NCBI GenBank assembly: GCA_004369085.1
Contig: ML210222.1
Span: 1-64,000, forward strand
DNA from: Coprinopsis marcescibilis
Taxonomy: Eukaryota > Basidiomycota > Agaricomycetes > Agaricales > Psathyrellaceae
Length of the DNA stretch: 64,000 bases
Direction: 5' to 3'
Shown in pieces: positions 35,533 to 47,863 of the stretch. Made by a program: the position numbers and the translations under genes. The first letter of the stretch is position 1. Each line of letters opens with the position of its first letter. The notes below the pieces were generated by a model. That model worked only from the letters and a program-made list of their open reading frames with translations. It searched no databases and had not been told where the DNA came from.

Positions 35533-37936
35533 ATGGCGCCACGTAAAAGATGTCCTACTTGTGGCTCTCGCCAATGGCATAAGGAACCATCCAGTGGTTT
35601 AATCGCTTGCAGCGAAGGGCATGTGCTTCAGGTATGTTGTGATCCAAGACTCGGGCAACCAAAAATTGAAGCCGTAGTTATCATAGAACTATCGTAAAGA
35701 GACAATTGAGGTACAAGATGTCGGACCTCATGCTTTGAAGAAGCGTACTCTGAAAAGCGGGGCGAGAAAGAAGGCACTCAAGTCAAAAGCCAACCCAAAT
35801 CGTAAGCTGCTCCTTGCATGGAAGGAGGACTAACGAAGCTCACCAACTGCAAGTATATCACGGAGCCAGAGGGAGATATCACTACTTTCTCTGCCTCCAA
35901 TTGATCTTTCGGAAACAAGTCGCCGTGTTAATAAACCTCTGGCGACTCCCCGCCGAGTTTGAGGTGCGTGGACAAATGGGGGTTTGACTCTCGTCATTTG
36001 CTAACACGAGGTTTAGAACTTGTGTCGAGATATATGGGCTTTATACCTTGAATGCATGCCCAATCCCATCCCTCCTGAGCCATTTAACTTTGCGCAGCAG
36101 GAGGATGGTAGTGCACCAGGCAACAGACATGCCAAGTTGGCTGAAACCCCTGTGAGCCCTGAGCCTCCTGCACAGTATGCCGGAGGTTCTGGACCCCCTG
36201 TTATCACATTGAATCTTCGAGACGCTGATGAATCGACGGCAAGCTCGGGCTCAGACTCGGACTCGGACAACGAGGAGGAACTTGATCGTTTGATGAAGGA
36301 GAACTCTGACCGCGAGAGCTCTGAGGAAGATGACGAGGTGGAAACTCGGGATGACGACTTGGCAACATCTAACAAGCAGAAGCGAAGGAAACCAAGCTCA
36401 CGGCGGTACCAGGACACCTTCGAGGGTCCTGCCAACACAATCGCGATTTTGGCGTTAGCTTGTTGGACGTTCAGAATCCCCGTGTTGTACCGCGACTTCT
36501 CGAGGTAGGTACTTTGAACGGCAAGAAGCGTGGCTCGGAGTCTAACCTAAACCCGATCTTCATTTGCAGGATCATTGAATCTTACGAGCTACCATACCTA
36601 GATCCATGCCGGCTACTGCCTCAGTCAATGGTGAAGCACCTGACAAAGCACAACCAACAGGCTCTTTCCCCACAGGTATGCTTGTCATTTAAACTTTGCT
36701 CCCCCTTCTTCCCAAATTCGTCGATCCGCGTTCCTGACATTGAATGAACCAAAATAGCACGCACCGAGAGCACTACAGGTGCACCAGCTTGCTTCACGCT
36801 TAGCGGACAAACTTCACTCAGTGTATGCAACATCAATTCCGGAGATCAATGCAGCTCCTGTGCTTTGGAGGGTCGTCCGTGCAATGGGGGGTTCCCGTAG
36901 GTCCCCTTGTTTCGAATCAAACGGATAGGAATGCTGACGCTTGATGTCAATCTGACGCAATACACAGCAACAATATATGCCCTTACGAAGCGCGTTGCAA
37001 GCACCCTGTCATTGCCACTGACCTTGAGGCACAACCTAGCCACCACTTCCAATCTTGCGCAGAACAGTGCCCACGAACCTAGCGGACATCACTATGACAG
37101 TATACCGCCAGAAGCCAGCTTGATGGCTTGCTGCGTGATCGTACTGAAACTTGTTTACGGATTGGACGGAGTGAAAAGGTATGAAGGGAAGATGATATGA
37201 TGAATGGACAAGACCTAATCGCTCAACCATAGATGGCCTCGAGATGGGACCGATCCAGCATGCGCGCTACCTCGGTATGAAGCATTCATTGGACTACTGC
37301 GAAGCATGGAAAAGGACGAAGCCAAGCAGCTAGAATCAGTGTTTAGCGCGCAATCCGCGATGTGAGGAGGTCCTTGTGTTCTTCCGATGATCTAGTGCTC
37401 ATATGAAATGAACAGGGATATCGCAAACCTGAGTGAACCCATTATGGACGACTATCTGACATTTTGCGAAACCGCTCTCCTGGGTCGAGAGCCAATGCCT
37501 CATGGTAAGGGATTACGAGCCACTTCTGTGCAGAATTAGTCACTGAACGCCGGTTATAGACGTGCTAGATAGATATTTTCCCTTGCGGACCGATCATGTG
37601 CCTGCTGAAAATGACCCAGTTGTGGAATTTCGAGCGGCGTTGCCGGCAATGCGACTGCAGGAGGGAGCCAGCGTACAGGGTTCAGTTAAAACTGGAGAAA
37701 AATACAAGATCTGGAGCGCGAGAGATAGGCTTGGGGCACTGCCGGAGGACTATGAGTATGTTCTTGAGCGAGCGGCAGGATGGCTCGGTGTTCCGGAAGA
37801 GTTTCTGGAGGGGGTTGTTGACAAATACGAGCGGCGGCTGTGGCGCTGGCACGAAAAGAGCATACGCAAACCACGCAGGAGACGTAGAGAAGCGACACAG
37901 GAGGAAGAGTGGGACTGCAGCGACGAAGAAGGATAG
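35533..37936 (+). CDS. RRN7: RNA polymerase I core factor subunit Rrn7/TAF1B
   Basis: TFIIB-like factor of the rDNA core promoter complex. The zinc ribbon is at the N-terminus: CPTCGSRQWHKEPSSG then CSEGHVLQ (three Cys and one His). Exons 35533..35631, 35687..35801 and 35854..35963 continue with NYRKETIEVQD and LYHGARGRYHYF, a strongly conserved Rrn7 motif. CRDIWALYLE and an acidic Ser/Glu-rich insert follow. The cyclin-like repeats include ALACWTFRIPVLYRDF, ESYELPYLDPCRLLP and ASLMACCVIVLKLVYG. The C-terminus is basic then acidic (KPRRRRREATQ, EEEWDCSDEEG). Start chosen at the ATG directly before the zinc ribbon. Confidence 0.9.
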
Positions 37937-38230
37937 CAATCGGAACTAGAGGACTTGATTTAGTTTAGCAATGACAATCATGACATATATGTTAGGGGAC
38001 AGATATGAGGTCACGTGAGGCAGGGAAATTGTGTGTCTGACTTTGTCTCACGACGGCTGGTCAGTTGTAGTCTTCCACTCTTTTAAATACATTTTCGAAC
38101 GAAAAGGCTATCTTGCAACTTGCCGTGTTGGCAGGCCAAGGTGAGTAGACTGCAAACATGAGCATATTGATTCTGATAGCTCATGATATACAGGATTTCC
38201 ATGTCTACCTGAGCTTTCTCACTCCCCACC
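37937..38230 (+). promoter_or_regulatory. Short intergenic region upstream of the Ser-rich gene
   Basis: RRN7 3' end and promoter of the next tandem gene. A pyrimidine stretch (ctttctcactccccacc) lies just before the ATG at 38231. Confidence 0.35.
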
Positions 38231-40668
38231 ATGCGTCGTTTTGTCCAGGCGCTCGGTCTGAAGCGCGACAAACGTGAAGAGAAAGAAATCCGTGGACCCC
38301 TTAAGACCAGCACCAATGGGCCCGTTCCTACCAAGGCCGGCGTCAAGTCGCTTACCCTCCCGTTCCTTTCAAAGTCGTCATCCACAGCGCCCAGGTCGTC
38401 CCTCCTTGCCCACAGCCCCTCCTCGTCCTCGCTGTCTACCCCCCACCTCAGCTCGTCCAGCACAGACCCTTCTTCTCATTCTTCAGGCTCGTCCAGCGGC
38501 TCTGCAAGCCTCAGCATCCAGACCCCAGACGACGACCACAGTCTTCTTGCCCTTCAGCGTACTCAGAGCAAACGTTCCTGGAAGTCTTGGATAGGAGCAG
38601 GGAGGCGCTCTGCCTCGCTGAAACATCGTGATCGGGTCGACAAGGATACAGCTACGACGAAATTGCCCGAGTGGAATCCCCTTGTTCTACCCGTCGCTCC
38701 CGCCCTTTTGCACACGTCATTCCGGTCCAGCCGAACAACGGGCGCAGCCGACGACACCGACGACGACATGCACAATTCATCGGCATCCGAATTCGAATAT
38801 CTGTCACTTCCAGAGCTCTCAACGTTCTCTACCCAGGTTCAGCCGTCGCCTGCTCCTTCCCTCGAGTTGGCCAAGCTGAACCTCCGGATTACGATCGAGA
38901 ACAGCCTTGTGACACCTTTGCGCAACGCACCGCCGTTTGTCCAACCAGGCTCCGGACCCATCTACCCCCGCTCATGCAATCGTGCGCGGCTTCTGTCGGC
39001 TGCAGAATCGCTGCGAGCCGTCACGCTCAAGCGACGTCTAAGAAGACGTCTTGATGATTCATTAACCCCGCCAGAGCAGGCGTCGATCATTTCGTTCGGG
39101 TTGAGACCAACCCCTGACCAGATTGCATGCCCCTTGACGAACGATCACGATGTTTGTTATCCAGACAAGAAGGCGCAGATATTGTCCTCTTGTGTCGGCC
39201 TCCGCAACTGGATATGTCGACCTTGTTTCGAGGACCGGTTTGTGGTATACGCTGGGTCCGACGGAAGAGATGTGGTATGCAAACCTGTGTCGAGTTCATT
39301 TGCGGTTGCTGCTCTCGAGTATTCGGAGATTCTCGATGTGATGGTTGATCCAGATTTCGAAATGGTTTCGGACAAGGGGACAATACCCGAATCTCCTTTA
39401 CCCCCTGTCGAGGCATCAACGGCACCCACCACCAGCAAAGAGGCTGTCTCAGTGTCATCGCTTCAGGTGTTACCCAGTCGTGAGTCTAATCCGTCCGAAG
39501 GATGCAAATAAAAGTGTGCTGACCTCCTATAGCTTCATTCAACACCCGACGCAACTCGTACACGGCCATCCCCTCTCCACTGCGCAACGAACACAACGTT
39601 TCGAGCCCTGGGACGATAATGTCCTCGGATGGAAAGAAGAGTGAAACGGTGACATCTGTCAAGCGAGTTGTCCGGTTTGCTGAAGATGACGAGTCGGACG
39701 AGGAGGATGCGGTGCCGTTGCATCTGATCAGGATGAAGAAGAAGCGCGAAGAAAAGGCCAAGTTCCTGAGAGTGGAAAGACAGCGACGGATGCGAGAGGC
39801 AGTGGAAGAGCAGCAACGGCGAGAGCGAGAGGCAGTAGAGAACGAGAAGAAGAGGATTGTGCGAGAAAAGGAACGACATGCACGGGAAAAACGGATTTAT
39901 GCGGAAGAGGTGAGTGCCTCGCGGCTTCGAAGAGAACAGGCGAGGGCAGGAGCGTATGCACTGAGTTCGAGCAGTTCGAGCAGCCTGCTCGTTACATCGA
40001 ACGAACGTAATAACAATCCTCGGCCCATGCCCTCGTCATACCCGAGGAGAGACCCCGCGGACTATGCTTCTTCGTCCGGAGGTTCGCGCCGAACCAGCTC
40101 CCGCCCGCCGTCCATCCACTCGACATCGTCGGAGGAGGTCCGCCCGTCGCCCGCCAGCAGACGCAGCTCGTTTGCGCCGTCGAGGGCCGGAAGCAGCCCG
40201 AATCTGGCGGCATTTGCGTTTTTCCCTGCGAACGACATGCCGCTTCTCCCGCCGACCGCTCCGTTCATGAAGCGGGATTCCAGACAGCGCTCGCCAGACT
40301 CCCATTCCAGCTCCAGCGAACGCCGCCAGTCTTCGAGTTCTCTCGCCTCTTCCCACCGCAACAGCTCCAACTCTTCTCTGCGCCGCGACTCGTTCGTCCC
40401 GCCGTCTCCCACGCTCCCGTCGTCTCCCCGCCCGGGCCACGTTCGCAATTCCAGCGGAGACTCTCGTCGGTCTTCCGCCACGCACTCACATCCGCCCAGA
40501 GGCCGTCCACAGCTCTCGACATACCACACCTCGCCGACTCCCAGTCCCTGGACAGCTCTCCCCTCCCGCAACGGATCAATACCTACCGCCATGCCCACAT
40601 ATGCACACAACTCGTTTCCTCGGTCTGCTCCTATGGGTCATGACTGGCGTTCAACATTGATCTCATGA
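38231..40668 (+). CDS. Ser-rich disordered protein with a long charged helix
   Basis: Exons 38231..39479 and 39533..40668 give 794 aa in frame. I do not recognise a catalytic domain. The N-terminus is basic, followed by Ser-rich low complexity. A globular-looking part (residues about 210-380) has SLELAKLNLRITIENSLVTP, SLRAVTLKRRLRRRL, QIACPLTNDHDVCYP and CVGLRNWICRPCFEDRFVVY. From about residue 475 an unbroken run of about 75 residues alternates Glu and Arg/Lys (MKKKREEKAKFLRVERQRRM onward) with few hydrophobic positions, like a single alpha helix. The C-terminal 250 residues are Ser/Pro/Arg-rich with repeated RRxS/T sites. C-ending codons dominate, and several long antisense frames arise from this bias. 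Confidence 0.75.
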
Positions 40669-41027
40669 CCCCTCTCTTGGATATTTCTGCTCGTTGGATT
40701 CTGTCATCACGCCCCTTTATGACTACCTTATATCCATCTTATTATACCTTGCACTTTACGTGCAAGCTGCGTCGCTCCTTTTGGTTCCTTTATCCCTCTA
40801 CCTACTACCCCCATGCATGCTGCCGCTTCATCATTACATCTCCCATACCCTGCCTATGTAGTCTGTTTGCCTCTTTGGCTTGCCAGACTTTTTCTCTCGT
40901 TCTCTCTTTTCCCGTTCTGTATCATGGACTAGACTATCGCGAATTTTACAGTCTCGGTTATATATTCTGTCGGTTAACCTTTGCGATGTAGACATGTAAC
41001 TCTATCACAACTAAAAAAACTCGTCCT
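40669..41027. other. Intergenic between convergent genes
   Basis: 3' ends of the Ser-rich and coiled-coil genes. T-rich and C-rich; a 108-codon plus frame from 40665 overlaps the upstream stop and looks like chance. Confidence 0.35.
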
Positions 41028-42209
41028 TCAATGTTCGCCTCCGTCTAGCGCCCGATCAGTGGCTTCTACCCGTAAGCCAATGGCATTAACCTTTCTGTTG
41101 AATGTACTGGCGGCTTCCGTTAATATCCGCTCGGTTATGAGCCGACATTGTGTTTGTGCTAGGATGACCTCTCGTTCAATTGACCTACTAGTTTCCAACT
41201 TGAGTGCTTCTGGCCCCTCGAGTTCCGCTCGGAGACGTCGAATCCGCGATCCTTGACATTTGTTCTCTTGTTCCATGCTCAAAAATAGACCCTACCAAGG
41301 TATTCGCCACCGTCTAAAATTGGATAGCGCGATGGAAGCCCACCTTGTTGCTTTTAGCCAACTTTCTGGTGAACAAGGTTCTGGCACGCGCACACGCCTT
41401 GTACCTCATCTCGAGTGCTTCAATCTTTTCATGTTCTTCAGCGACCTTTCGCACCACATATGCCAACCGATCCTCGCTACTCGAGAACGCATGGTGCCAT
41501 TCCAAAGAGCAGGGCGGCTCGTCCGGAGGTGGACCGAAGAACGAACGAGGGTTACGCGCCTCTTTCAGTACGAACGTAAACTGCTGCAGACGTTGGTTCT
41601 GGAGGTACTCTAGTTCCTCGGCTTCCTTTTGGAGGCACTGGAGCGGGATGAGCGTGCGAGAGCGAGTGGTCTCCACCCATTCTTCCATCTTGTTCAAGTA
41701 GTCTCGGTATGCCTGAATGTCATCGCTGCGATGCTCAAACGGGGTGTCGGCGCAGGCAGCCAGCTCGTCGATTATTCTGGTCTAAAGTTTTAGAGGTAAA
41801 CGTAAACGAACAGCTTCGCAGCTAGTTGATACTGACAAAGTTCTCTCGGCGACTCGCCAGATCGTCCACTACTTTTCTATGAATCGATATGTCTTCTCGG
41901 TCCTGAAGGACGTGCACAACTCCTTTCACCAAAAGGCTACAAATGCACATCTAAACATTTACATGCGAAGAAATGTGCAGCACGTACTTTACCACTTTCA
42001 ACCGGAGGCGAGTGTGTGCTGGCTGGGCTACTGGATCCAGAACAGTTGTTTCCTGAGATATCGGTGAGTGCAGAGGTGTCTCCATCATAGTACTCATCGA
42101 GCTCTCGTCCAAATGCCTAGGATTTTGAAGGACCTTAAGTGTCTTTCCTCCATACCCTCACAGTCCTCGCCTCCGACATCGGGGAAAGTGCGAAGGAAAC
42201 AGACTCCAT
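41028..42209 (-). CDS. Unassigned coiled-coil protein
   Basis: Exon 1 (42209..42162) joins in frame to AFGRELDEYYDGD, then a Ser-rich patch. After it lie DREDISIHRKVVDDLASRR, TRIIDELAACADTPFEH, a long helical stretch (YLNKMEEWVETTRSR, CLQKEAEELEYLQNQRLQQF), EWHHAFSSSEDRLAYVV, HEKIEALEMRYKACARAR, and a last helical exon ending RALDGGEH. The whole is predominantly charged helix, about 330 aa. No membrane segment or known motif seen. The third exon's left boundary (around 41920-41990) is ambiguous between two acceptors. Possibly a cytoskeletal or trafficking scaffold, but that is a guess. Confidence 0.6.
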
Positions 42210-43855
42210 GTCGCTTTGGAAACATTTGGAAACGCGCCATGTTCTGACTGACTATCTGTCAGCCGGGAACAATGATTTTAGCTTCCTGTCGAACGTCAAC
42301 ATTCCTTCTTCCACGATTTAGACGCGAAAAAGAAAGGGGCATACCGCATCAAGGTACCAAGAGGTGCGAATCCGACTTTTTGCTATGTTCACAGGCAACA
42401 AAGAAAAGTTGCAGACATTTCGCGAAACACTTGAAAAAAGTTTTCCCTATCGCAAGATAAATGAAATGCCACTTGCCCGTTCATTTTTAAACCCGGACAG
42501 TGGACTGCATACTAGTGTTCGGACTTGCAGTTAGTAATCTGTCAGACATTTCCAGCCGCTGTAACCACGCTCTTCTGCAAGTGGTGGACAGGGGATAGTA
42601 ACGTGCCGGTCAACCGTACAAACGGGATGCATTCGGCCAAATGGCGGTACTGTGGAAGGATGCCTGAAGCAGCGGTTGTATGGCTGATACCTGGAAGTGG
42701 TATTGCTTGTCACTGCTCCTCCTAGAATATAAAAGAGCTTCACAGAACAGGCACCGTTCGACTATTGAGCCGATTAGCTCAAGTACGATGGGAAGATCAA
42801 ACGGATTGCTTGATTAAAAGCCTAACAAATCCGTCTACTATGTTGAGGAACGTCATACAATATGAAGATGACAATAGACGGGTGCCCACCGGTTGAATCA
42901 TAGACATGATTTCATAGTGGTGTTTGAGTGAAAATTTAGCGCACACATCAACACTTGAGCGCCGATTTCATGATCGATAAGAGTTTTAATGATAGTTATT
43001 GGATGGCCATTCCGTATACGTTCTCCTGCGTTGCCTGTTGAGGGTCTTATGTCCCGGTTCTTTTGAAAGGAGAATCCCGTTGTGACGTATATAGAGGAAT
43101 CAGGTCACAATCCCAGGTCAGCTGGGAGGGGAGGCTATGAACTTGTCAACCTAAACGGCCCTTGCATGCAATCACCTGTACGTACGTACCTGTCCTACTT
43201 ATTAGTCCGCAACCACGTTGTACATAGCATTATCAAGCGGCGCTGGTGCTGAGCGTATCACCAACGATCTGTTCGTTCCCTGGTCCCAAAAGCTGTTCAT
43301 TGACGGCAACAGACATGAGACGACAGATATCGACGCGCGGGGTCTCTATGATAATACAGATTGCAGCTGGGTTGAGTCAAAAAGAGGACAACTCCCTGCA
43401 AGCTCCATCCAATTTCCGATTCAGCGGTTATGGCGGCTCCGAACAGAATATCTGTCAGCCGTTGTTCTAGATCGGGCGGAGGCAGTTGCGGCAAGGTTGA
43501 AAAAAAAGACGACACAGATGAAGATAATATTTGCTGGAAGCGAAGCACAGTTTCGTAGTACTTTGTAAAAGATCGAAACGATGCATTATAACCGCATATC
43601 TTTCTTGGTCCTCGCCATTAGCCAAAGTCTAGCGGAGAGGTGATTGAGCTGACTAGCTTGGTTGAGAGGCCGTTTGTAAGATGAAGAAAAAGATGATTCC
43701 GGCAAGTCACACGTTCAAAAGGTTGAGTAATTAAGGGCAGGTCTGTCTAACTTGGTGCGTGACGGCACAATCAATGTGGGCCATACCACCGTCCTGTCCA
43801 TTTATTAAAACCCAATCGACAGGTTTCCTAGCTTGACCTCATTTCTTCCCTCACA
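42210..43855. other. 1.6-kb gene-free stretch
   Basis: Largest gap in the window. It includes the promoter of the coiled-coil gene (right side, reading left) and of the DUF7704 gene (reading right). Two overlapping antisense frames at about 43218-43568 lack an ATG with context, splice-compatible partners and any recognised motif. A short gtacgtacgtac-like palindromic run lies at about 43180-43190. No tRNA, terminal repeat or transposase remnant seen. Confidence 0.4.
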
Positions 43856-44541
43856 ATGCAGAAACCTCCATCTTCTGCCCTTCCCGATTTCTATTATTTT
43901 TGTTTCGCAGCTTATGAACCTTTCCTGACTACCATTGGCCTCCTGGGAGCCTTTGCGTGAGTCTACTATTCTTAGCCTTGTCTACTAAGCTCACCATCGT
44001 ATCTGACCACCTCCTTCCCGACTTCATAGCGATCCTATAACGGTGCGATAGGCTTGCATCTTTTTAAAGTGCTTTATTAACATCTATACAGACCCATAAC
44101 GCACAGGCCCCCTGGCCTCCGAACACCGAACCCTTCACCGTCCTTCCACCTCCGACACTCGTGACAACTCTCCAATTGGCGCACGTCTGTGCCCTAGTTG
44201 GCATCATCAACGCATTCGTCTTTACCGCCTGCCGGAAGCATTTGAAATCGAATCCCGCACTACAGGAAAAGATTGCCTTGAGCCTCCTCACCCCGCTGCT
44301 CCTTGGGGATGTGATACACCTTTACGTCACCTTTTGGGCCTTGGGGGACGGAAGATGGGACTTTGGGCAGTGGAGTCCGATGCTTTGGGTGACCCTCATC
44401 CTAGGGCTGTCCCTCCTATTCCCGAGGATAGCATGGCATCTTGGAGTGGGGAGATACGTCGACCGAAGGGATGCCGCGCACCTGCACAACTCTTCACACA
44501 AAGGTCGGCCTGAAACACCGCGGAACACAATGGATACATGA
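43856..44541 (+). CDS. DUF7704-type four-helix membrane protein
   Basis: Exons 43856..43956, 44030..44042 (13 nt) and 44092..44541 give 187 aa in frame. N-terminal FYYFCFAAYEPFLTTIG and GAFADPITTHNAQAPWP match the fungal DUF7704 family. Four hydrophobic segments are visible: EPFLTTIGLLGAFA, LAHVCALVGIINAFVF, LLTPLLLGDVIHLYVTFW and MLWVTLILGLSLLFPRIAW. The tail is His/Arg-rich. Function of the family is unknown. The 13-nt middle exon (Ala-Asp-Pro-Ile-Thr) carries part of the conserved ADP. A conceivable TATA-like tttattaaaa lies about 50 bp upstream of the ATG. Confidence 0.82.
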
Positions 44542-44965
44542 CTATCTGCATTCTCCGCGCGGCATAAGACAGATTGAAGGCTTGCAGGACTTTCCTCAGC
44601 CTTGACTAGAGGAGACAAGTCGCTCCTGCGTCGCGTCGCATCCAACGCGGTGAACGCACCTTGGGACATTTGCTTTATGGTTTACTACAGGATGGACAGT
44701 TTACTACACTCGTTACAGGAGAAAGGCCGGTCGGTGCAAGGTTGTATTTCATCAATTACATAGTCGATTTGGAGGTTTAATGCTAGACAGATGCCGGAGT
44801 GGATACTCAATAGGCACCTCACTACAATCCACGGCCATTCGTTATAACTTGCTTTCTTAACTACTAATCACATAGTTACTTCAATCTATACCAGAGGAAT
44901 ATCATTAGCTTGTACATGGGATAAAAATTGAGATTCAACGACAAGGCCTGGTTTCACACTATCTT
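44542..44965. other. Intergenic between convergent DUF7704 gene and VID27
   Basis: AT-rich 3' flanks. No gene or repeat seen. Confidence 0.4.
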
Positions 44966-47863
44966 TCAATACGGTGCATTCACAATGGAAGAACGGCTGT
45001 AGCCAAAATTGCCTGCAAGTGATTGTCTCGTCGGCTTCTTCAAGTTCTTCTTGTTGATAGCGAGCACGTTGTTGTCCAGAGCCACGATCTAAAGAAGGGA
45101 AGGGCGGGTGAGTGACATGAGATGCTCAAGGTTTCGAGAATTCTTACAATTTCCTTATCATCTCCAAACTTGAAATTGTCCTGCACGACATGGTCCTCGT
45201 ACTTCTTAATATCGTACTTGTCCAGCGCTCCTTTCTTCACCTTGTTGAAGTCCCATGCGATTACGTACGGCCCTGTCGAGGTCACAATGGCGTTCTCTTC
45301 CTGATCCGTGCCTTGGTTGAACCTAGAGAACTCGGGATTGGTTTAGCGGAACGAGACAAACCTGATGATCATACCTTGCAGGAGTCAAGTTAATCACGCC
45401 TCCCATGTAGGCCACATGCTCAGACTTCAATCGAAGCTGTTTGGGCTGGGGCTTAGCCTTTGCAGGGAAGCTCTTATCAAAGCCGAGTTGACCGCTGTCT
45501 TTCCCCTCACCGATCAAAGTATCGATGAGAAGCAGATAGGTTTTGGTGGTGGCCACGATGTATCGTCCATTTGCAGTTACATCGATACCCAAGATCGGGT
45601 CTCCCAGAGGTGGCAGCGCCGTCTTCGCGTTCTTGCCAATCGAATCAAATAGTCGGATATCACCCTTCTCGCTCGCTACCGCCAGCTTTCCATTTTTCGT
45701 AGTGACCACACCACTGAACTTGTTCTTGCTAACATATTGCTTGTACTGGCTGTCGACCAGTTTGGAGCCCGATACTCGGGGATCGATGCGGAACAGCGCG
45801 TTGTGTGAAGTTCCAACAAGTGTTTGCTCCCGGGTCGTAGGTGCGAATTTGCTGTCCGGTGCAATATTGTTGACAGAGATATTGTCGTGGACCTTCCATT
45901 CCTCTACAACCTTGCCCCGTTCGATATCGAGACTGTACAGCGAATTTGGATTGTCAGTGTTCATCAGAATCATCTTGGTGTCTTGATCGTGTAACATAAC
46001 CTGGCAAAGAGCGAGGTTAGTATTTGGAAAGGTAAAAGTAATGTCACATACGTTCTTCGGACGGAATTCTTTGCCTTTGGGCGTGGTGACTTTGCTGATC
46101 GTTGCATAGTACTTGACGGAATTCCTATTGTTGTGGCTGAAGACGCCGATATTGCTTCCTCGTACAACATAGGACCGATCACCGTTGTAACCGACAGTCA
46201 ACTGAGAGTTGCGTTCGCCCTTGACCGGCTTGGGTTCATCTTCATCTTCTTCACTAGGCACTTCCTCGTCTTCTTCTTCGTCCTCGCTGGGTTCTGATCG
46301 AAATCAATTTAAGCCAAAGACGCAACATGTAGATGAGCCCAGTAACGAACCTTCTTCGGGATCCAGCTGCGATGCGATTTCCTCCTCTTCGTCAGAGTCA
46401 TCCTGGACATCTCTCATTTCGACATCTTCGTCGGTGATCGAACTCATAACATAGTCTTGATCGTCTTGCTAAAGAAATTGTCAGCAAGAGATGTACGGTA
46501 CATCAAGTTCAGTACGCACCTTCAGTTTGTTGAAAGGTAAATGATGCAGTCCCTCCCACTGCACACGGGTGAACAGAGTGACAAAGTCGCTGTAGTCCTC
46601 TTGGCTTGCGAATTTGAAAAGCCAGCTGCTCGAGTGACCGCGGCCAGCGTCAGACATGCGGTTCCAGGTGATGGTCTTCATGCGTCTTGACAAGCGCTGG
46701 TTCATTTCAGGGCATATCTCATGTGCCAATAGCGTGCCCTCGTCTGTAGCAGCGACTATCCAATGTGCGAATTTATCGTCGCGCTGTTGTGCGATTTGAG
46801 CATGGACAATCCCATCGTTATCGAACTCTTCGCTATCGAAATTCCATCGATAAATCTCGGCCTCAACGGTCAAAAGGGGCTCCAAGTTTGGCATGTTTCT
46901 GGGAGGTCCGAGGCGCCCTTCTTCAGGAGCTGGTGGACCTGTGGGAACGTTGCTGTGAGAACTGGTCGAGGGTTGATCCACGTCTATGACCTCGACTTCT
47001 GTCGACGCTTGATTAGAGGGTGTTTTGGGCTTGGGATTCGAGTTGTCAACCTTGCGACGTGGTTTGGGAGTCGATTTGGGAGCTCTGGGAATAACATGAG
47101 CCCTTTGTAACTTCTGAAGGGCAACGCTTACGTACTTGTAGACGAACTGCTCTAGATCTCCATCCATGGTGGCGTCTGCACTCCGTTTATATTTGCGCTC
47201 GTACATGGCGCGGTACATGCACGTCTCAAAAAAAGCTCTTGTTGGGGCGTTCGTTCCGGTCGCGACAAACTCAAACATTTCGTCGACGTCTCCATGAAGA
47301 TCTCTCCAGATGAATGTGGGTTCCCCGTCGGTCTCCCCTGCGCGGAATTCGAGTTCTTCGCTGATTAGAAAGACGCGTTCTTCGTCGGCTGTGGAGATGG
47401 CTGGGATCAAAGTGAGCTCGAGAATTCCCATAGAATGACGCACTTTCGTCTTCATCCTCCAGTAACTCTTGGTCTTCGTCTTCATACACTCGTGTTACAA
47501 CCAGCTCAAAGTTGTGTTCAACCGATGGAAGACGGCGAATGGTAGCCATCGCTTCGTTGTAACTGCACAAAGTTAGCACACAGATATGATTGAGTTGACT
47601 GGCAAGTAGAATCGTACATGCATTCCCGATTTGTACGGAGGATCTCAGCACGAGTCAAGTAGAACTGCCCTGGAAAGTGGTATAAGCATATTGGCTGATT
47701 CCAGGGAAAGATATGAACACACCGGAGGAGATTTTGACCACCTCGGCAGCATTTGGATCGTCTAAAATGCGGTAGAGACGTGGTTACAACGCGTTTGACA
47801 CTGGATTTGCAGCAGAGGGGGACGCACGCCAAACCTTTCCCATAACTGTGCGAAAAGATTCAT
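44966..47863 (-). CDS. VID27: Vacuolar import and degradation protein Vid27
   Basis: Cytosolic beta-propeller protein implicated in the vacuolar degradation of gluconeogenic enzymes in yeast. N-terminal part: MNLFAQLWERFG, then EVVKISSGQFYLTRAEIL, TIRRLPSVEHNFELVVTRVY, ERVFLISEELEFR and FIWRDLHGDVDEMFEF. A Pro/Ser-rich linker and an acidic belt (DEEEEIASQLDPEE, PSEDEEEDEE) precede the C-terminal propeller. The propeller has QLTVGYNGDRSYVVRG, DQDTKMILMN, SLYSLDIERGKVVEEW, GVVTTKNGKLAVASEKGDIR, GIDVTANGRYIVATTKTYL and ITSTGPYVIAWDF-like strands. The protein ends in VNAPY. The first intron after GERF is ambiguous (weak donor). Confidence 0.9.

Noticed and set aside
40062..40610. Long antisense frames (up to 182 codons) under the Ser-rich gene
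   Set aside because: They arise from the Ser/Arg codon bias (tcg/cgc) of the sense strand and encode repetitive Arg/Gly/Glu sequences.
43218..43568. Overlapping frames on both strands in the 1.6-kb gap
   Set aside because: The plus frame lacks a proper ATG start; the minus frame has no motif. Composition is like the surrounding non-coding DNA.
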